Assembly (NCBI RefSeq): GCF_015706575.1
Contig: NW_024037072.1
Span: 1,183,001-1,247,000 of the forward strand
Reading direction: 5' to 3'
Origin: Patiria miniata
Taxonomy: Eukaryota; Echinodermata; Asteroidea; Valvatida; Asterinidae
DNA: 64,000 bases
Within the stretch, counting starts at the first letter, position 1. Each line of letters begins with the position of its first letter. A program made the translations under genes and the position numbers. Positions 57,420-64,000 of this stretch are shown here, piece after piece. The notes below the pieces were generated by a model. That model worked only from the letters and a program-made list of their open reading frames with translations, made no database searches and was not told the DNA's origin.

Positions 57420-60400
57420 TCTCCATAGGTTTTGCACACGTTTCTTCTACCCATACACTTTGGCACTTTCGTAAATCTGATCAACTTCTGACTTGGCGCA
57501 CACTTAGACCACCACCCACAGATGGTCCTAGAAGAAATTCATGATCGTGACGTCATCAGGTGTCGGGTTACGTCACATTAAAGATGCATTTTTCCCCATA
57601 TGTTTTGTACACGTTTTGAAACACTCCACTTTGGGCATTTTCGTAAATCTGATCGACTTCAGACTTGGTACATAATTAGATCACTACCCACAAATGGTCC
57701 TAGAAGAAATTCGTGATCGTGACGTCATCAGGTGTCGGGTTACGTCACATTAAAGATGTATTTTTCTCCATATGTTCTGTACACGTTTTAAAACACTCCA
57801 CTTTGGCAGTTACGTAAATCTGATCGACTTTAGACTTGATACAAACTTAGACCACCATCCACAAATGTTCCTAAAAGAAATTCGTGATCGTGACGTCATC
57901 AGGTGTCACGTTACGTCACATTAAAGATGCTTTTTTCTCCATAGGTTTTGTACACGTTTTAAAACGCTCCACTTTGACACTGTCGTAAATGCGATCCACG
58001 TTAGACTTTGAACACACTTAGACTACCACCCACAGATGGTCCTAGAAGAAAGTCGTCATCGTGGCGTCATGAGGTGTCAGGTTACATCACATTAAAGATG
58101 CATTGTTTCCCTATTGCTTTTGTACACATTTTTCTTCAAACTGATACACTTTTCCACTTCTATACATGTATGTCTGGTTGACTTTACACTTGTCAGACAC
58201 TAGTAAGACCAGCAGCCTAAGATGGTCCCCAGTGATTTCGTAACGATGACGTCATCATGTGTCACAAGACGTGACATTAAATGAGCATTTCTTCGAATCG
58301 CTATATTACTTCGGAAGTACAATTAAGTCCGATTGGATTAAAACTTGGTATGCACATTCACAGGGATGTGTTATAGATGAAAATTGAAGTGACGTCATCA
58401 TCAAATGTCATGTGACGTCCCTTAAAGGGGCATTTTATTCTTTTATAGGCCTATGTCTACAGAACTATAATGTTCGATTTGGTTGTAACTTGACATATAC
58501 GTATTATAATGTGCTGTTATAGATGACATTTACAGTGACATCACGGATTGTTCGTCACGTGCACAGAGTATTTTAAATATCCGAAACAGCTTGTGTTTGT
58601 CCACAAACACATTTCTAGTTTTTTTTTGCTTCTCCTTTTCCAGACTTTTTCTCCATAGGTTTAACACACGTTTCTTCCACCAGTCCACTTTGCCATTTTT
58701 TCAAATCCGATTGATTTCAGACTTGATACATACTTAGACTACCACCCACAGATGGTCCTAGAAGAAATTCGTGACCATGACGTCATCAGGTGTCGGGTTA
58801 CGTCACATTAAAGATGCATTTTTCCCCATATGTTTTGTACACGTTTTAAAACACTCCACTTTGGCCTCTTCGTAAATCCGATCGACTTCAGACTTGATAC
58901 ATACTTAGACCACCACCCACAGAAGGTCCTAGAAGAAATTTGTGATCGTGACGTCATCAGGTGTTGGGTTACGTCACATTAAAGATGCATTTTTCCCCAT
59001 AGGGTTTGTACACGTTAGAAAACACTCCACTTTGGCACTTTTGTTAATCCGATCGACCTCAGACTTGATACATACTTAGACCACCACCCACAGATGGTCT
59101 TAGAAGAAATTTGTGATCATGACGTCATCAGGTGTTGGGTTATGTCACATTAAAGATGCATTGTTTCCCTATTGGTTTTGTACACGTTTTTCTTCAAACT
59201 GAACTTCGGAAGTACAAGTCTGATTGGGTTAAAACTTGGTATGCATATTCACATGGATGTATTATAGATGGAAATTGAAGTGAAGTCATCATCAAATGTC
59301 ATGTGAAGTCCCTTAAAGGGGCATTTTATTCTTTTATAGGTCTATTTATCTACAGAACTAAAATGTTCGATTTGGTTGTAACTTGACATGTACATATTAT
59401 AATGGGCTGTTATAGATGACATTTATAGTGACGTCACTGATTGTTCATCCCGTGCTCAGAGTATTTCAAATATCCGATAACAGCTTGTGTTTGTCCACAA
59501 ACACATCTCGAGTTTTTTTCTTTTTCTTCTCCTTTTTCTGACTGGTTTGTACACTTTTTTCTTCCACCAGTACACTTTGGCACTTTCTTATATCCGATCA
59601 ACTTAAGACTTGGTACATACTTAGACCAACACCCACAGATGGTCCTAACAGAAATTCGTGATCGTGACGTCATCAGGTGTCAGGTTACGTTACATTAAAG
59701 ATGCATTTTTCCCCATATGTTTTGTACACACTTTAAAACACTCCACTTTGGCACATTCGTAAATCCGATCGACTTTAGACTTCATACATACTTGGAAAAC
59801 TAGCCACAAATGGTCCTAGAAGAATTTCGTGATCGTGACGTCATCAGGTGTCAGGTTACGTCACATTAAAGATGCATTTTTCCCCATAGGTTTTGTACAC
59901 GTTTAAAAACACTGCACTTTGGTCACTTTCGTAAATCTGATCGACTTCAGACGTGGTAAATACTTAGACTACCATGCACATATGGTCCTAGAAGAAATTT
60001 GTGACGGTGACGTCATCAGGTGTCAGGTTACGTCACGTTAAAGATACATTTTTTCCCATAGGGTTTGTACACGTTTTAAAACACTGTACTTTGGCACTTT
60101 CGTAAATCCGTTCGACGTGAGACTTGGTACACATTTAGACTACCACCCACAGATGGTCCTAGAAGAGGTTTGGAATCGTGACATCATCAGGTGTCAGATT
60201 ACATCACAATAAATATGCATTTTCCCCCTATTGGTTTTGTACACGTTTTTCTCCAAACCATACACTTTTGCACTTCTATATGGCTGATTGACTTTACACT
60301 TGGCAGACACTATATAAGACCAGCAGCTGAAGCTGGTCCCTAATGAATTCGTAACGACGACGTCATCGTGTGTCAAGTGACGTGACAATAAATGTGCATT

Positions 60401-63400
60401 TTTTAAATTGCTATAACTTCGGAAGTACAAGTCCAATTAAAACTTAGTTTGCACATTCACGTGGATGTGTTTTAGATGGAAATTGAAGTGACCTCATCAT
60501 CAGATGTCATGTGACGTTCCTTAAAGGGGCATTTTATTCTTTTACAGGCCGAAAATGTTCGATTTGGTTGTAACTGACATGTACGTACAATGTGCAGTTA
60601 TAGATGACATTTGTAGTGACGTCACTGATTCTTCATAACGTGCACAGTATTTCAAATATCCGAAACAGCTTGTGTTTGTCCACAAACACATTTCTAGTTT
60701 TTCTTTTCTTTTTTTTTCCTTTTTCAGACTTTTTCTCCATAGGTTTAACACACGTTTCTTCCACCAGTCCACTTTGCCACTTTTTCAAATCCGATTGATT
60801 TCAGACTTGATACATACTTAGACCACCACCCACAGATGGTCCTAAAAGAAATTCGTGACCGTGACGTCATCAGGTGTCGGGTTACGTCACATTAAAGATG
60901 CATTTTTCCCCATTTGTTTTGTACACGTTTTAAAACACTCCACTTTGGCCTCTTCGAAAATCCGATCGACCTCAGACTTGATACATACTTAGACCACCAC
61001 CCACAGATGGTCCTAGAAGAAATTTGTGATCGTGGCGTCATCTGGTGTTGGGTTACGTCACATTAAAGATGCATTTTTCCCCATAGGGTTTGTACACGTT
61101 ATAAAACACTCCACTTTGGCACTTTTGTAAATCCGATCGACGTCAGACTTGGTACACACTTAGACTACCACCCACAGATGGTCCTAGAAGAAATTTGTGA
61201 TTGTGACGCCATCAGGTGTTGGGTTACGTCACATTAAAGATGCATTTTCCCCATAGGGTTTGTACACGTTTTAAAACATTCTACTTTGGCACTTTTGTAA
61301 ATCCGATCGACGTTAGACTTGGTACACACTTAGACTACCACCTACAGATGGTCCTAGAAGAAATTCGTGATCGTGACATCATCAGGTGTAAGGTTACTTC
61401 ACATTAAAGATGCATTTTTCCCCATAGGGTTTGTACACGTTTTTCTTCAAATCATACTTTGGAACTATATGTCTGATTGAATTTTCACTTGGCAGATGAC
61501 ATTCGAAGTGACTTCATCAAGTGTTCATCACGTGCACAGAGTATTTCAAATATCCGAAACAGCTTGTGTTTGTCCAAAAACACATTTCTAGTTTTTTTTT
61601 CTTCTCCTTTTTCAGACTTTTTCTCCATAGGTTTAGAACACGTTTCTTCCACCAATCCACTTTGGCACTTTTTAAAATCCGATCAATTTCAGACTTGGTA
61701 CATACTTAGACCACTACCCACAGATGGTCCTAGAAGAAATTCGTGATCGTGACGTCATCAGGTGTCGGGTTACGTCACATTAAAGATGCATTTTTCCCCA
61801 TATGTTTTGTACACGTTTTAAAACACCCCACTTTGGCACCTTCATAAATTCGATGTACTTTAGACTTGGCATATACTTAGACCATCACCCACAGATGGCC
61901 TTAGAAGAAATTTGTGATCGTGACGTCATCAGGAGTTGGGTTACGTCACATTAAAGATGCATTTTTGCCCCATAGGGTTTGTACACGTTTTAAAACATTC
62001 TACTTTGGCACTTTCGTAAATTCGATCGACGTTAGACTTGGTACACACTTAGACTACCACCTACAGATGGTCCTAGAAGAAATGCGTGATCGTCACATCA
62101 TCAGGTGTAAGGTTACTTCACATTAAAGATGCATTTTTCCTCATAGGATTTGTACACGTTTTTCTTCAAATCACACTTTGGCACTATATGTCTGATTGAC
62201 TTTTCACTTGGCAGATGACATTCGAAGTGACTTCATCAAGTGTTCATCACGTGCATAGAGTATTTCAAATATCCGAAACAGCTTGTGTTTGTCCACAAAC
62301 ACATTTCTAGTTTTTTTCTTCTCCTTTTTCAGACTTTTTCTCCATAGGTTTAACACACGTTTCTTCCACCAGTCCACTTTGCCACTTTTTTAAATCCGTT
62401 TGTTTTCAGGCTTGGTACATACTTAGACCACCACCCACAGAAGGTCCTAGAAGAAATTTGTGATCATGACGTCATCAGGTGTCAGGTTACGTTACGTTAA
62501 AGATGCATTTTCCCCATATGTTTTGTACACGTTTTAAAACACTGCAGTTTGGCATCTTCGTAAATCCGATCGACTTTAAACTTAATTCATACTTAAACCA
62601 CCACCCACAGATGGTCCTAGACGAAATTCGTGATCGTGAGGTCATCAAGTGTCAGGTTACGTCACATTAAAGATGCATTTTCCCCATAGGGTTTGTACAT
62701 GTTTTAAAACGCTCCATTTCGGCACTTTCTTAAATCCGATCGGCGTTAGACTTGGTACACCCTTAGACCATCACCCACAGATGGTCCTTGAAGAAATTCG
62801 TGATCGTGACATCATCAGGTGTAAGGTTACTTCACATTAAAGATGCATTTTTCCCCTTAGGTTTTGTACACGTTTTTCTTGAAATCATACTTTGGCACTT
62901 ATATGTCTGATTGACTTTTCACTTGGTAGATGACATTCGAAGTGACTTCATCACGTGCACAGAGTATTTCAAATATCCGAAACAGCTTGTGTTTGTCCAC
63001 AAACACATTTCTAGGTTTTTTTGTCTCCTTTTTCAGACTTTTTTTCCATAGGTTTAACACACGTTTCTTCTACCAGTCCACTTTGCAACTTTTTAAAATC
63101 CGATTGATTTCAGACTTGGTACATACTGAGACCACCACCCACAGATGGTCCTAGAGGAAATTCGTGACCGTGACGTCATCAGGTGTCGGGTTACGTCACA
63201 TTAAAGATGCATTTTTCTCCATATGTTTTGTACACGTTTTAAAACACTCCACTTTGGCCTCTTCGTAAATCAGATCGACCTCAGACTTGATACATACTTA
63301 GACCACCACCCACAGATGGTCCTAGAGGAAATTCGTGACCGTGACGTCATCAGGTGTCGGGTTACGTCACATTAAAGATGCATTTTTCCCAATATGTTTT

Positions 63401-63857
63401 GTACACGTTTTAAAACACTCCACTTTGGCCTCTTCGTCAGTCCGATCGACCTCCGACTTGATACATACTTAGACCATCACCCACAGATGGTCCTCGAAGA
63501 AATTCGTGATCGTGACGTCATCAGGTGTCAGGTTACGTCACATTAAAGATGTATTTTTCACCATAGGGTTTGTACATGTTTTAAAACGCTCTATTTCAGC
63601 TTTCGTAAATCCGACCGACGTTACACTTGGTACACACCTATACCATCACCCACAGATGGTCCTTGAAGAAATTCGTGATCGTGACGTCATCAGGTGTCAC
63701 GTTACTACACATTAAAGATGCACATTTTCCCCATAGGTTTTGTACACGTTTTAAAACGCTCCACTTTGGCACTTTCGTAAATTCGATCGGCTATATACTT
63801 GGTACACACTCAGACCACTACCCATAGATGGTCCTAGAAGAAATTCGTCATCGTGGC
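57420..63857. repeat. Hierarchical satellite: ~171 bp modules in seven higher-order blocks
   Basis: About 26 copies of a ~171 bp module A (CAGATGGTCCTAGAAGAAAT, then GTGACGTCATCAGGTGTC, TTACGTCACATTAAAGATGC) are grouped into blocks starting near 57420, 58620, 59515, 60705, 61595, 62313 and 63017. Blocks 1-6 end in diverged modules (B and/or C, D) and a hairpin TGTGTTTGTCCACAAACACA. Block 7 is cut at 63857. Module length is a multiple of three, which is why similar ~60-codon frames recur; they all stop at the same TAA and are not genes. Confidence 0.93.
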
Positions 63858-63875
63858 ATTTTTTTTTTTTTTTTT

Positions 63876-63975
63876 AGCTGTTTCGGGCTACACACCGAAA
63901 CAGCTCTTGTTTTCGTTAAGATTTTTAGCTGTTTCGGTGACACACCGAAACAGCTCTTGTTTTCGTTAAGATTTT
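63876..63975. repeat. Hairpin array resumes (2 units, to window edge)
   Basis: Units at 63876 and 63927 match the array at 56812-57366, after a T run that interrupts the last satellite module. Confidence 0.9.
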
Positions 63976-64000
63976 TTTTGGCTTTTTCGCAATTTTGCGA

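Noticed and set aside
61216..63827. Recurring ~63-codon frames ending VTSH
   Set aside because: They repeat with the ~171 bp satellite module, all stop at the same TAA in CACATTAAAG, and vary at non-synonymous sites as freely as elsewhere.

Overview
This window is eukaryotic. It has spliced exons with GT/AG borders, AT-rich introns, tRNA-derived SINEs, L2/CR1-type non-LTR retrotransposon remnants, many short terminal-inverted-repeat elements and large satellites. Animal extracellular domains (MAM, F5/8 type C) plus this repeat mix suggest a marine invertebrate, probably a deuterostome such as an echinoderm. That taxonomic guess is an inference and was not tested.

Region 1 (1-11410) is the clearest gene. 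On the minus strand it is an internal piece of a gene made of tandem MAM domains, each encoded by three exons (162 or 159, 269 and 82 nt). Two diverged MAM types alternate, so the real repeat unit is a ~3.19 kb six-exon dimer. Seven complete MAM domains and the first exon of an eighth are visible. The most upstream complete domain carries a hybrid middle exon that looks like an unequal-crossover product. Neither the start nor the end of the gene is in the window.

Region 2 (11.4-36 kb) is mostly mobile and repetitive DNA: a 20-25 bp minisatellite (11.6-11.94 kb) with a low-copy relative at 20.5 kb; a TIR element with internal copies of its end motif (12.8-13.4 kb); a dead L2-like retrotransposon (minus, 14.9-15.85 kb); a ~185 bp tandem repeat (16.5-17.1 kb); members of a ~1.15-1.2 kb TA-flanked TIR family; a large inverted duplication (24.5-31 kb) in which one arm carries a MITE that the other lacks; a TTA-flanked Harbinger-like MITE (27.3 kb); a TTAA-flanked piggyBac-like MITE (32.5 kb); and a second dead non-LTR retrotransposon (plus, 33.9-35.9 kb).

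Region 3 (36-43 kb) holds the other protein-coding evidence: three minus-strand exons of an F5/8 type C (discoidin) domain, the last with a one-base frameshift; an unassigned plus-strand terminal exon (39474-39823); and an unassigned GC-rich plus-strand exon with clean splice sites (42646-42868).

Region 4 (43-55 kb) is again repeats: SINEs, a short MITE with a 6-bp target duplication, a ~165 bp hairpin, piggyBac-like MITE derivatives, a third retrotransposon fragment, a 1.28 kb foldback element, nested TA-family elements and a second TIR element with internal end motifs.

Region 5 (55.9-64 kb) is satellite DNA: a ~148 bp tandem repeat, a 10-unit array of a perfect-stem hairpin, then ~6.4 kb of a hierarchical satellite whose ~171 bp modules each carry a TGACGTCA-type palindrome. 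It ends back in the hairpin array at the window edge.

No operon, CRISPR array, rRNA or convincing functional tRNA is present. No promoter could be supported.
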